A DNA stretch of 64,000 nucleotides from Favolaschia claudopus (GCA_037176885.1 JAWWNJ010000090.1:992001-1056000), one strand, 5' to 3'. Positions 45,331-57,657 are shown, numbered from the stretch's first letter. The notes: generated by a model not told the origin, from the sequence alone. Numbers and translations are program-made.

Positions 45331-48300
45331 CTAAGCACCTATGTATGAGTACCTGGGCACAAGATCCGAGCGACAAATGCTAGTGACAGGAAAATCGTAA
45401 AGTCTTGAGTTTATCGACACCTTTCGGCCACGCGTCGTAAATCCGCCCTCTCCAATCAGCGACATGTCCCCCGTTGCGTCGGGTCCGATGATAACAACAA
45501 ACACGTTAAGGACATCGAGCACACAGTGTGCCGCCTCCCGTGTAACGGCACCTTCGAACTCGTTTGTCGTCAAAGGGAAAATGTTGACGACAGGGATGAA
45601 GCGATCGGTAGCCAACAACATGCCGAAGCGCACTTTCACTGAGCCTCTGATGCTCCGTTTTATTTCGCCCAAGGATTGGATGACCCCGATCTTGTCGTTG
45701 CAGTCCACGGATCGCGGACCAGTGGCTCCATGGATGATAACATCGAAATATTTACCCTGCAAGTTGGGATGGAGAAGCCAGCGGCCCGGCTCGATGGTCG
45801 AAGGAACGGGAGGGGCAGGAGTCGACGATGAAGATGACGCTAAAGTTGAAGATGGGCTTTGATCTGCCAAAACCTCCGGCCACGCTTCTTGCGCCAACGG
45901 TAGAGATTCCGAAGGGAACTCAGTCGTCGATGCAGTATTAGGCGGTCCAGCCGCACGCGCACTCTCTTGCTGTATTCGTAGCGCACGAATCTCGTCGGGC
46001 GGCGCGGCTCGGTAGTCTGGAAGAGTCAAAGAGGTACTATACATGCACTCATGAGAAAACGATAAAGCAGGGAAAAAGATGAAAAAGAACTCACTGGCGT
46101 TCGACGACGTTCGCGACAGGGACTTTCTCGATCGTATTGATGGCTCTTCCTTCCGTTTTCACCCATACAAAGTCCCCATCGAGGCTGGTCGTAATCACCG
46201 ACCCAAAAATAACGCCAATGTTTTTTGCAAACGCCTTTACTTCGACGTGCTTGTATGGGTCCTGCGATGCGCGGGGCACTGATACTTTATTGGTTTTATA
46301 ATCTAGAACTCGAAAATCTCGATGCGCGGACGTCTCATTTCTCGGACGGATGTGGCTCCACGGAAGGACATACTGAAAAAAACTGTTGTTAGATAGACAA
46401 AAGACATAATAGATCAATACTACTCGCGTGAGGGTTTGAAACTGCTGAATCGTCGGATTCATAGGCCGTCATGAGATGCGGAGGCTTCAAACCACGCAAT
46501 GGCGGAGGTGGCATCGGAGCAGGAGGTCGCTGCAATGATGAAGAAGGTTGGTCGTCTGAAGCATCCCCTTGTACCGCCCAAGTGTCAGCAGATGGTCGGT
46601 CTGAACGGCTGGACTTGGACACACCAGGTGTAGACTCGCCTGGCACCTTACCGGCTTCCGCATCGAGGACAGCCATTCCATCGCCTTCACGATCCTTGGT
46701 CTGAGGACACGAATTAGTGAGCTCCCTGCACGGCGGGCACGACATCACAGTACCTGAGGCTCTTCATTTTCGAGACGTTCAGACGGCAACGGCTCAGACG
46801 TGACGGATGCGTGGTACATCACATCCACCTGACGTTGCGGCCAGTCAACCGCCGTAATCCATCCAAGCATCCCTGTCAATCTCCCAATTACCACCTGAAC
46901 AAAGTCCCCAACGCGGTGATGCAGCACGAGCTGCGAAGCCGGCACGTCGACCTCGATCGTAGGGGCATCGGGGTCGTACAGTTGCACTCGAACGAGCTCG
47001 CCTGCACCCACATCCAAAACCCTGCCGACAGAAATGTTGTCGTCTGCGATGATACGCACTTGATCCCCGACTTGTAGTTCTCCCCGCGTGTTCGTCGTCT
47101 CGACAGCCTTTGCCACGGAAGCGGCAAATTGGAGGACTAATGGTTCGTCGCGGTTGTCAAAGCCACCCGGCGTGTGTTCCGCAGCGAGAAAGAACGGACT
47201 AGATCCCCACAATTGTGCTTCATCGAAAGACGGGACGACATTGTGCCAAGTGAGATCCTCTTGAGGCAGAGAAAGAACCAGGAATCCGTAATGAAAAGTC
47301 GCTCCGGATGAAGATACATGGACATTGGAAGGGTCCAGTTTCCCCGAGACGTGGTCTACGAAGAAGGTTGGCTGCCAGTCGAGAGGTTGTGAAATCAATG
47401 CCCGTTTCCGCTTTTTACCGAAGGGGAGGACGCTTCCTCCAAGTAGTTGCTCAGTCTCGGGCTGCGGCTCGCTTGCAGGACGTTCCTCCCCATCGTGATC
47501 CCCCGCCCTAATCTTTCCTCCACTTTCTCCCTCCCTCACTTCCATCCGAGGAACAACGTAGACAACGTACCACGGCGTGTCTTCGATGCGTGTCTGTACC
47601 CATCCCAGATCACCAAGATAGCCGTTGTTTCGTCGTATTCTAACCCAAGCCGATTCCGCGGTGTCATACTCCGGACGGAGGACGAGGGCGGACCGAAAGT
47701 TAGTGGATGCGACCTGGCGGGGAGGGATGTTGCGGCGAATGAAGGCCACTTTTCGTTGTAAGTTGCGTACAATGCCTTCATGGTCGCACTCGATGTACAC
47801 GATACCGGGAGCGGACGGGGGTGCTGTGGCGGACAAAACATTTTCGCCAGTGTGAATGGAGCAGATCTTGAGTATCGTGCCCACCACATCCAACTCACGA
47901 CCACGCTAGACCTCGGATATAAGAAAGGCAGAACAAAGATTGCTCTAATAGAGACCGTACGGTGACTTTGATCATCCAGACAGGGACTTTGAAGCTGCCC
48001 TCGATACGTTCCATGGTATGCGCCCATTCGAAAATCGAGTGGCCGATTTCTGTGTCACCAATCCGAGCTTCAGAGTCCCCAGAGTATCGCGCTCTATAAC
48101 GCTCCTCTATGTCCCGGGCGGCTTGTTCAGGGTCTATAGAAAATGGACTATCAGCAACGAATCGAGGAGGACGGACTTCATTCGACGAAGTGTCTTCGTC
48201 GTCGTCAATGTAGGCCGCACGAGTAAAAACTGGCAAGTCATTGGATTCAGTCAGGCAGAGAGCACGAAGGGAGGGCATACTATCGTTCAGTTCATGCTCT

Positions 48301-48377
48301 TCTTCACTATCAGAATCATCTACAGCAGCGAGGTCGAGAAAGTCGAGTGCCCTGTACTTTTTCATTGCCTTGGACAT
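45331..48377 (-). CDS. SPT5-like protein with KOW-type repeats
   Basis: Start at 48377 (MSKAMKKYRALDFLDLAAVD), followed by an acidic stretch (DDSDSEEEHELND). An NGN-like region carries VPVWMIKV, GIVYIECDHEGIVRNLQRKV and AFIRRNIPPRQVAS. Then come RPEYDTAESAWVRIRRNNGY, a possible nuclear signal (GKKRKRAL) and KOW-like beta segments (GELQVGDQVRIIADDNISVG; HHRVGDFVQVVIGRLTGMLG, WITAVDWP). After introns near 46745, 46440 and 46090 there is a C-terminal part with WLLHPNLQGKYFDVIIHGAT and a Val/Ile-rich last domain, ending at 45331. The order acidic N-terminus, NGN, several KOW matches the SPT5-like paralogs that are expanded in agarics. True SPT5 pairs with SPT4 on RNA polymerase II and has a CTR repeat tail, which is absent here. 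The product is a diverged paralog of unknown role. Confidence 0.63.
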
Positions 48378-49470
48378 CTAAGAACTTGTTGGACGGAGCT
48401 GTGAAAGAAAACTTCATGCACGGGCAACCTTAGGTAGGCTCTCAGCGAAGGTTCAATTCGGGTCAATATGTGCAAGTACAACAAGACTGGTTATTCTACA
48501 ATACGAGATGGTGGCGAAGAGCAAGGAAAATTCGCTTACGTTACTGATACGGTCACTGTTTGGCTGCACCTAGGCGGGAGCTCCCGAGACGACTTTTCCG
48601 GCCGACAAACGGAAGCCCGAAACGCCGACGAACGGAGATCGCCGGCTAAACTCTGGGAAGAGAATCATGTGAACGCTGACGTAAAGGCTTCCTTCCTGTC
48701 GACAACTCCCATTATCTTTGCCCATCGGGCCTCTGTGTCGCCTTTCCTGGAGCCAGCGTAATGCGGGGACACTGGCTCTCGCCTTGACAGGGCAACCAGT
48801 GATACTTGCTTTACAACCGTGCCACCCAGCGAACCCCAATTCACTTTCGTCACTCAAACTACCGATCGATCTTGTATGTGCGCCGTACATACGAAAGCAA
48901 TCATGGTGAGGAGTCTTCATGCTAGCCCGTCATTTCCAACTATATCTCGTCAAGCATTCACGCAAGACCATAAAAGAAGATGCAAGCAAAAACAATTCTT
49001 GGTGATCCAATGTACACGGATTGAATGTCGTCAATTCAGGTAGGATCTGTCCCTCATTTATCAGTTCGATCTAAATCGCGAGCACCAGACGATCGCCCCT
49101 CCTCAGCTCGTAAGTGAAAGTCCGAATGTCACAGGACTCTCTCGCTTATGAATCATACGATAGCCGCAGATAGACGGAGCGCAGCCCTTGGAATCGTGGA
49201 ATCGTGAACGGTGGAATCACCAAATCGACGCCCTAAACAATCGGCACTCAGGAACCAGCGAGTGTATGGGTAGAATTGTAGACACAGGCAATCGCGAAAC
49301 TTATCTAGCATTCTGAAATAGCCTTGTAATGTAATAAATATGAATACCTGGGTAGTTGGACCAAGCGACAACATACTACCGACACGGAACTATTCGTTCT
49401 GGTCCCGACAAAGCGGAAAGCACTTCTTGACATATAGAGCAGGCAGACTACACACATAGAACGAACTAAT
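48378..49470. other. Intergenic, no supported gene
   Basis: 1.1 kb upstream of the SPT5-like gene. Both strands have open frames (for example 48570-48920 minus), but none has a plausible start, splice context or family resemblance. Confidence 0.45.
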
Positions 49471-50584
49471 TCAAATATTGTGCTCAGCGACCTCTCCTTC
49501 CTCTTCCTCACCACAAACTCCCTTGGTTATACCGATCAAGCTGTGTCCCTTCCCGGTATCCTTCCCGTGCTTACGAACCCATCGACGCCGATGATTCTTC
49601 ATCTTGTTCGCTTCTCTCTTTCTCTCCACGTCAACTAAGTATTCGCATACCAGACGGATTGGTCGACTTGGCACAGTGCTGCGTGTCAGGCCGACACACA
49701 GAGCACAGGCAACCGTTGTCCGCATCGAAAAAGTCGGAACCATACCCGACAGTGATTTGTTCCCCACGTCGAATAGCACGCAACGTACGAACGACGATCG
49801 TGCTACGACAATTCGGCTTCAGCTCTTCGTACTTGCACATGCCACACGAACGTCAATAAAGGACGGAAAAGGTCAGCCCACAGCTATCGCAAGCACGGAG
49901 CCACTCACGACTGTGTTAGCAACGCAAGAATGATTCACCATGCGGATAGGTCCGTACAACACTCGACTGGTTCCATCTCTCGCTTTCATTTCGCTCAGCT
50001 GAGTACTTTTCTTCTTTGCCTCACCATCGACATTGTCCAGCATTGAATAGTTGACCGACCAACTCGCAGATGATGCAACCCGATGGGATATCATCGGTGG
50101 CGAATATTGCAAACTGATTTGATTCATTTGCACCGTAACGAAACAACTTTAATTGGACAATGGCCCAGGGAGCGAGTAACATGAATGCGCTTCGATACAC
50201 CTAAATAATTATCAATTGCTGGTTATATCTTCTTCCGAGGAGTCCTACCACGTAACCGCGCGCACGGACTGGGACAATATAGTGTGTGGCATCGCGACAT
50301 GCGTCCAGCCTTTCAAATCGAGAACTTCTCGAGCATGGCCTTGTGCAATCCTGTCGCAGTCTGAGAAGAGTCAAAGAAAACGCTTTTATGCGTCTCGAAA
50401 GCCCGATAAAGGGTATCCGCATGCTCTTGCAAAATCATATCCTGAGGTAGCGAGCTGAGTCTTGCGATGTACATGTGGTGGCTCCTTTGCGGAGGTTGTT
50501 GGTTCCGCTGACCAAATAAGGAATTCACGACAGCGTCGTCGCTTCTCAAGGCATCAGAGGCAGTCAAAGGACGACATTTAGCCA
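49471..50584 (-). CDS. SET-domain protein (putative lysine methyltransferase)
   Basis: SET-domain pieces appear in order on the minus strand. They are FRYGANESNQFAIFATDDIP with SGCIICELVG (about 50160-50065), then STQLSEMKARDGTSRVLYGP and IRMVNHSCVANTV (about 50015-49912). After a spliced intron come YEELKPNCRSTIVVRTLRAI, RRGEQITVGYGSDFF and a post-SET-like NGCLCSVCR (about 49840-49690). The C-terminal exon is Lys/Arg-rich (ERKREANKMKNHRRRWVRKH) and stops at 49471. NHSC and the GEQIT-x-x-YG motif are the SAM/lysine-channel hallmarks. Upstream helical exons (EHADTLYRAFETHKSVFF; GWTHVAMPHTILSQSVRAVT) probably belong to it. The frame changes at about 50040 and 49680 need either short introns or frameshifts, so the gene may be decaying. 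The histone target is unknown. Confidence 0.55.
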
Positions 50585-50622
50585 AATGAAGGCTCCAATC
50601 AACGGATACTTACTGAGGGCTG

Positions 50623-51967
50623 ATGACGACTCCAGCTACGAGTCTGACTGGAGTTCTGAGTACTGACTGTGATACCGACTTCGATGCCGCCAGCACCGGA
50701 GCTAGGATGTGCGCGGATTCAGTGTTTCCAGGTCAATCGCAGCGGCGAAAATTCAACAAGAAGAACTCTAAGGGACGCAAGGCGGCGGCCGATTTGGCGC
50801 AAGATCGAATCAGGCAACAAAGCGTAGGGATGTCAGTCAAACGGGGAATTCTGGGTTCCTCTTACCGTACTCCCAACGTACTCCTGGACTGGTCAGGGCA
50901 GCACTCGAGGATGTGACCAGGGTCCCACAAGGCTGTCTGCATTGCTGCAACTTGCCGTCACGCAAGCGCTGCGTTCAACGGGTGGTGTTCGTAAGGCGGC
51001 AGGACTGGGAGCATCTAAGGGGGCATGCAGTCACTTGTGCAGCGCCAGATGATCGATTACCGCCGAAGCCACCGGTATGAGTCCGCTATGCTTCGTCATC
51101 TAACTAACAGCCTGAGGGTTTTAGCCGCAACCTCGGAATGGGACTGTGCCCAAGCCTCCTCAGCCTGTCAAGTACTTCCATCCGACAAAAGACCTCAACT
51201 GGATGACGATCAAGTTCCGCAAAGATGTTTACGAGCGCTGTGGTAAAGACATTGTTCGTCTGGTTCACAAACACCCTAATGGTGCTGGCGAAATCGTACG
51301 TTATCAATTGCTTGACAGTAGGTGGATGAATCTCATGAATCCAGGTCGGGGGCGTCCGGTATAATCCATTCAGTGCTAAAAGTACGCTGGAACGACTAAT
51401 CAAGAACCACCGACTCGAAAAGGTGAGGACTGTGCGTCGTCGCGGAAAGCTCCATCAGTGGTTATAAGTACAACGGTAGTATGACCGCTCAAGGAACACG
51501 CAAAGCAACTGCCAGGGGGCGGAAAGGTGATAGTTACGTGGCCTACGCTGGTCATCGGGGAGACACACCAGCAGACATCCAAGCCCTTGGCCGTATGGCA
51601 GTCGTACGTGGTGTTTATCTACTCAGGATAGTTTCAGACGTTGATCTCAGGCTGTCGTTTACAGAGCACAGATGCTTTGGTCGAGGTTGGCGAGACAATT
51701 TGTCCTGGTCTCAAAGCTGAGATCAAAGGACTCACCGAGGCCTCTGGTGTTCAGTTCCTAGGTCGAACGGGTCTGACCGACTATACCTGTTCAAACTATA
51801 TAAGCCCAATCCACACTGATGCAGATCATGGGCTTTCGGATGTGATTGAGGGAAGAAAGAAGAAGGACGGTGTTGGCGCCTTGTGTCCCTGTGCTCAGTT
51901 GGTGAAGACGCGCGCGGGACAAAATCAAAGGACTCGATGTGGTTATAATTTACGTCCGCGTGTCTAG
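50623..51967 (+). pseudogene. Truncated 2OG-Fe(II) oxygenase-like gene (agaric TET/JBP-type?)
   Basis: Plus-strand exons: MTTPATSLTGVLSTDCDTDF (50623), VKYFHPTKDLNWMTIKFRKD with VYERCGKDIVRLVHKHPNGA (51160-51290), GDSYVAYAGHRGDTPADIQA and LGRMAV (51530-51605). After an intron come TICPGLKAEIKGLTEASGVQ, FLGRTGLTDYTCSNYISPIH and TDADHG (51690-51830), then GALCPCAQLVKT. NYxSPxHxDxDHG holds the first His-x-Asp of a 2-oxoglutarate/iron site. The frame then runs into the Arg-rich end LRPRV and stops at 51967, before any second His or 2OG-binding Arg could occur. This class of agaric protein is, as far as I recall, related to the TET/JBP-like dioxygenases that travel with transposons. The truncation suggests a dead copy. 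Confidence 0.45.
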
Positions 51968-53419
51968 TACTCTGTTTTATCTTGATGTAGTCATTGGTGT
52001 AGAAATAAAAGAAGCTCCTCCCAATAGTAACGTTTCATGATCATCTTGGAGATGGGGATTGTGCGATAATGTTACAGTAAAGAAGAAAAATTGGGTCAGC
52101 CCATCGTTGGCTTTCTACGGATCGTAAGTGTCTGCGGGAGGTCCGGTCTCAGAGACAGATTTGCTGTGAACTGGTCAGTATTGTATCCCTGCAGATCCCT
52201 GCGACGAATTCAGGGTGTATACCTTGTCCTCGAACACCGAGCAGTTGGCACGTTGCTGTATCTTCCATCTGCGAATTCGAGGACGTACTGGTCCTATCGC
52301 ACTCGTTACTAGGTCACACCATGACTAGTTGCTTTCGAATCATACCGGTTTGCTGTTTGACCCTTCAATTTTTCTAACGGATTGTCCGACGTATTCGACC
52401 CCACCATTCTGGAATTTGAGGTTGCTGCCCTATGAGGAAGAATCAGCCTGGCGCGGATCGTTGAAACCTAATGACTCTCATTATAGTACCTGGTTGAGTA
52501 AGCCTTGACCGCCTCCTCCGCTGAAGTTTGTTGGCTGAAACAAAAGCCGCATATTAGTACAATTGTGACACGAAACGATGCTTAAACAGTAATGACCACG
52601 CGAAACTCAATATTGCTTGACATCTCGAACTGAGAAGAGTTGATACACACGCCAGGACAAGTGGACGTGGATTTTATACCCCAGCATGGGCACATTGTGA
52701 CAATGGTGTCATTCGAGGCCTCTTCGAATTCTAGACTTGAGAAATAAGATTCGATGATTCAGATCGTACCTCCTTCGTTAATTCCGGTGGCATTGTAGTG
52801 CCATTGTCAAAACACAATGTCTCACTAATTTTTCCCACTTGCCCTGATTGTCCATAGAGATACGAGGACAGGTTTAAGAACTGGATAAATACACTGTCCA
52901 CTCTTTCCTTTAGTTTGTGTCACAGTCTGACGCTCAAACTGGATATCGGGATCCGGATGAGCTGCACTCTGATTGACCAATTTTTAGTGGATACACTCAG
53001 ATGCGATAGGGTACGATAAAATCACCGTGTAACCTATGGTGTCAGGCGCTCTAGGTTTATGTGGAAGTCTTCTCATTGGTGAGAACGAAGCGCGTGGCGT
53101 ACTGTGACTCTCACCATGCTGTGAGAGGACTCCGATAGGCAACTCCTTAAATGGAAAGTGGAGAGAAAGCTGCACCGGTTCGTGATACCACGAATTTCGC
53201 AAACTTTCGAAGTGTTATCGCGCTAGAGTCGGTGCAGATGGCGAGCGAAGCATACGCAGCGGGCAGATGTGGGTCCCGCTCGCTACGATTGCCAAGGAAT
53301 CTAGGGTTTGGCAGAGGGTTTGGACTTCGATATTTACAAATCAAACCATTTTGAGGGAGACAGCATGGACAGAGTGTTCAGTGACTGGGACAGAGTGTTC
53401 AGTGACTGTCGACTGTGTG
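51968..53419. other. Non-coding 1.45 kb between relics
   Basis: No supported gene. It ends with a perfect two-copy 21-bp tandem repeat (GGACAGAGTGTTCAGTGACT plus G) at 53367-53408. AT-rich spacers and short open frames have no recognisable protein. Confidence 0.45.
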
Positions 53420-55990
53420 CTATTGTATACGAATAGAAGAACCTGGCAACAGCAATACTACATAGGAGGAGCGACGGAAACTAAGGCTGCAGGGACCGAA
53501 CTGAATGAATGAGGCAGCGGAAATGACGGTGGCCCGGGGGTAGAGGCATAGGCAAGAGTTTCTATACCTTGACCCATATCGCAGGCGCTCAACACTCAGA
53601 TTGTGATCTCCGAGAAGTAATCCGGTCATAGCCTTGCGGTGCGCCGGCACAACCACGTCCGTCAGATAGAAACGGAGGCGGCGGGTGACCACGGTGAGCT
53701 TCATCTCCGAATTGAAGTCCACCCGGTTCCGAAGCAGGTGGTTTTAACCAACCGGTCGATGTCGCGCTGCAGCCTGCAGGTCTTCATTCACGAATCACGA
53801 TGGCCTCCACGTCCTTGCAAACCTGCTCGATCGTCTCCAGGCAGAGCAGATCACGCGGTTTGAGCAGAATGGGGGTTGGGAGCCGCGAGAAGACAATAAG
53901 CAGATCACCCGCCCACCCGGACTTCCCTTCTTCCGCTAAGGAGACAGAGTCCTGGAGAGCGGACACCACGACGCGGGGATCGGTAAATCCGAGCATGTAT
54001 CGGAGCCGACTGAGACCGCGAAGAAGCCGTTGCGACCGGTTTTTGTGAACAGAACGGCTAGCATGGAACGAGAATTGAGCCCAAGCAACCGCAGCAAAAA
54101 GGTATGCTGCACGTCCTGGTGTTCGTGCAACAGCACGGAGTCGGTGTCGAGGGCTAGCTTCGCACCGAGGTCAGGTAGCAGTCAACTCGTGCCATGTACA
54201 GTACGAGTCCCTCTCGAACGGGTAGCGAGCCAATCCGGTGCTTCAGCGCAAAAGCTGCGTTACCGATTGCTCGAGCTTTGGACGATTTAACCGCATAATG
54301 CGCGGCGAAAACATTACTCTGAATGGATGTGAACCGGATACCGACGTACTTGAATTCCAAAGAGTCGACAACCTTGATACGGTGCAGAATCCTATGTGCC
54401 CGGTACGGAGTTGGGTAATGATGGAGGTCTCGGTGCGGCTGCGATCACGATAGAGCTTGAGGCCTTGAGGATGCGGGCGACAGGGGAGATTTGTCGATCA
54501 TAGGCGCTTGAGGCGCGTGACGAGTGTGACCATTCTTGCCCCACTCCCTCCACAATGCACATCCGCTTCGTACCTTCCGCGGGACGGGCTGCAATACTAG
54601 CTGGCAGCGGAGAGTTAAGCCAGCCAGCTCCGCCTTTGAATACGATGGTGGAATTCTCGGATATTGGCCGGGCTGAGGGCGATTCCGCGATTGGCTGCCA
54701 GAGCACGAATGCATGCTTGATTATTATCAAGAAGGATTGTGGCGGAGTGGATACGTATCCGAGGGGTGTTGCGGATAATGGCCAACAAATGGCCAAGGCA
54801 AGTATCGTCCCCATCAGCTCCCCCTCAAACACTGTATGTGCTGACAACGGGCCGAGATGGAATCGACGAGTTGGTGTTCCGGATCACTGTTTCGTCTAGA
54901 TCTCCGCCACCGCGGCCGCACCCCCGAGTCGTCCGAGAATATGGTGAGGACATCGTCTCGGGCCCTTCCCGCTTCCTTGACCGCCTCGTCTCTGCTCCGG
55001 GCAATTGCCCACGTACAGCGTGGCGTCCAAGCAAGACGAGTGGGGGGTCGGGTCGATGGTCTCGACATCGTAGGCGTCAAGTAGGCGTCCGGGAAGGCGT
55101 TGAAAATCTGTTCAAGCGCATTCTAACTGGTGGGACGAATGCATGGTACTCCATCACGCGGCAGGCGTGCGTTCGTGACCAATCAAGTCCATCTTCGCAG
55201 AGACGTTCGAGGACTACCACATTGGCTTCAATGCTTGGACCTGACACGACTAGGGACGTATCGTCGATGAAGCCGAGCGCTAACCTGTGCTTGGTGTCTG
55301 TGTCACAAATTTCTAGCAGATCAGCGGCGTAGAAAAGGTACAGAACGGGGGATGCCGAAGTTGGCGTCGCGCGGGTTCGAGGTGAAGTCGTCGAATCTTA
55401 GGGTTGTCTTACGTTCAACAGGAAGCTTTCAATCCAAAGAACAAGGTCCTCCGGAACGCGACGCTTGCGGAGGTTAAAGAGGAGCTGTTCGTGGGACACG
55501 GTAGGGAATGCTTGGGATATATCCAGGAAGAGTGCTGATGTAACCTGCCCTCGAAGCCAGGAGTCCTTGATCCGTCAGTGAACAAGAAGGCTAGCAGGAC
55601 GGCGTCGCTGATTGTCCGGCCTGGGCGACCTCCGAATGCATGTTTGGGAAGAAGACCACTCTCTTCGGCGAGTGTAATCAACAGTTTCACAACGACTGAC
55701 TAGCACACGTTAGCTTCGAACTCGTTACGTTCTACCTGCGCGCGCGCCTGGACTGCGCCTGGCTGAAGTTCTCCGACGCCTCCCTGAGCTCCTTATTCCA
55801 CCAGGGTTTGCCGCACTTTGCCCACTCTCTCCGTCGCCTCGTGTATCGCATTAGTGAGAGCCCATGCTGCCGCCTCCAACTGTTTGTTGGACACCGGTTG
55901 GTCGTCGTCCATAATTGGGGCAATATCCGGACTAGCACACGTGATGATGTTGACTTTCACTGTGGCGGTGACAACTTGAGAACATTTCAC
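53420..55990 (-). mobile_element. Decayed non-LTR retrotransposon (LINE), ORF2 part
   Basis: Minus-strand fragments in the order expected for LINE ORF2. The end of the endonuclease/linker has WWNKELREASENFSQAQSRR (about 55810-55735). Reverse transcriptase pieces are LPKHAFGGRPGRTISDAVLL (about 55650), LFLDISQAFPTVSHEQLLFN with LRKRRVPEDLVLWIESFLLN (about 55530-55410), GIP (about 55355) and the active site LGFIDDTSLV (FIDD box, about 55280-55250). RNase H-like pieces are HTVFEGELMGTILALA (about 54840-54790) and the FSDDSG stretch near 54930. The C-terminus is VVPAHRKAMTGLLLGDHNLS followed by VERLRYGSRYR (about 53665-53570), as in Tad-type fungal LINEs. Several frameshifts and stops; the N-terminal endonuclease is missing, a 5' truncation at about 55990. 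Confidence 0.8.
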
Positions 55991-56002
55991 TCAACCACCA
56001 CA

Positions 56003-57435
56003 ATGGGGCTCGATTCGTACACCACAATGGCGTCTATCTGTACCATAGCACTATATCTCGGGTGGAAGCTTCGTTCTCGACGCGTCTCTCGTTCAACGGT
56101 ACGTCTTGACTTACATACATCAGAAATCAAAATGTTGACGATGCGGACAGCTCCCTCCGAACATGGAATTATGGCGCACAGCCGGAGAAGATAATGCGAA
56201 TTATAAAAATCCGTGGACACTACTGGGCCCTTTCTTTCAAGACAAGGATTACACACTACACCCTTGGGTTGGCGAGGAATCCACCGACTATAAATACCGC
56301 GCTACATGCCTCCCAACTTCGACCCTTGGACGTCACTATCCACGGCATCCAAATGATACATTTCACATCATGGTACTACTTCAGACCATGGTAAATGTTT
56401 TTATTTCTCGCTCGAGATGCCGATCCATTCATGCCGGCTTTCAGAATGCTCTTCTATGTCCAGCGCGCCACAAGAAAGGGTTTGATGTCGTTATCAAGAC
56501 ACTATGCGCTGGAGATGGAGGGAAGGCCCAGCTTAGAATACTACGGAAGCTTGCGACGACTGATGCGGCCATGAAGCCCACAAATCATGTTTTAACGATG
56601 TTTGAAGAGATCCACCTCGATGACATCGTCTTCGGCGTTTTCCCTTTTCTCACGACCCCCTTGCATCCCATGTTTTTCTGTTCATCGGCTTGCTCGGCTG
56701 CAGACATGCTCAATCTAATGCTTCAAATGTTTGAGGTGAGCTCTTCCAGTGTGATCGGAACGTAGCTTCGTTTGCTGAGAGTTTGACAAAGGCAACAGTG
56801 TACATTCACGACTGTCTAGTGGCACATCAAGTATGTTCTCACTTAGCACCATTTACAAATGAAAGTAATGGTCTCTTATTATTAAGGATCTATTTATCGA
56901 CAACTTCATGTGTGAATACCTACCGCGCTCACTGGCCGACCGCCACTCAATGCCGCCACGCGTCTTCTTGATAGACTTCGAGGCGGCAGTTGACTTCCCG
57001 CCTGAATCACGTCCTGAAGATCGGCTCGTTTCGAGCCATTTTTTCGGCGAGGAATTCACTCGAGCCCGTGCTCCCGAGCTTCGAGAGAAAGATACCCCCT
57101 ACAATCCGTTTGCCTTGGACATATGGCAGCTCGGTTACAAGATGTCAATGTTCAGTGTGAGCCAGCTCCTGAAACTTTGCCCTCCGATTCAAACCTGAAA
57201 TTATTGCCTACAGACCAAAATCGAAGCCGTCGACAGTATCGTGCAGGAAATGATCAGAGACGAACCAAAATCGCGACCGACGGCAAAGGACATTTTCGAC
57301 CGAGTCATGAAAATTCAACGCAGCATACCGCCAGATCAGCTTGATTACAAGCCCATAGATTTCGAGTTAGAGAGGGGTAGGTGCGGGGATGTTAGTAGTC
57401 TGAGCGGTTCAGAATTGAGTACTGCCAGTATGTAG
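56003..57435 (+). CDS. Membrane-anchored protein kinase-like protein (HQD/DFE type)
   Basis: Exon 1 (from 56003) encodes MGLDSYTTMASICTIALYLG then WKLRSRRVSRST, a signal-anchor helix followed by basic residues. The splice to LPPNMELWRTAGEDNANYKN is phase 0. Kinase features: VVIKTLC (conserved Lys, about 56490), LRILRKLATTDAAMKPTNHV, FEEIHLDDIVFGVFPFL (hinge region), VYIHDCLVAHQ joined across the intron at about 56831-56886 to DLFIDNF (catalytic loop HQD instead of HRD), FLIDFEAAVDFPPES (DFE instead of DFG), and NPFALDIWQLGYKM (subdomain IX). The C-lobe continues in DSIVQEMIRDEPKSRPTAKD, and the gene ends at 57435. It belongs to the large agaric kinase-like family with HxD/DFE motifs. The Gly-rich loop is poor, so activity is doubtful. 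Confidence 0.68.
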
Positions 57436-57657
57436 TGCGTACCTTTGAATCGCTTCTTGAGGAGCGAAAGTTGGTGTGCTTACCCTGGGTTGACGGTTGT
57501 TTCTCTCCCGCCGCTCTGGAGCCATCCAATAGACACTACCACCCCGATTGGTACTCATGGAGCCTGTGACATCTGAAAATTTGCTCAATCCGAAGTCAGA
57601 CAAACATGCTGTCCCATTCCCTTGTATCAGGATGTTGGCCTGCAAAATAGTGAGCAA
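57436..57657 (-). pseudogene. Fragment of a tyrosine-kinase-like Ser/Thr kinase gene
   Basis: Minus-strand piece ANILIQGNGTACLSDFGLSK FSDVTGSMSTNR GGSVYWMAPE is a textbook catalytic-loop-to-APE segment with DFG and APE, of the TKL type common in agarics. It is a single exon-sized fragment. The upstream part is replaced at about 57657 by plus-strand Copia sequence, and the downstream part meets the kinase-like gene at 57435. Unrelated in detail to that neighbour, which has DFE. Confidence 0.7.

Noticed and set aside
48570..48920. 116-codon minus-strand frame
   Set aside because: No recognisable motif; an opposite-strand frame is equally open.
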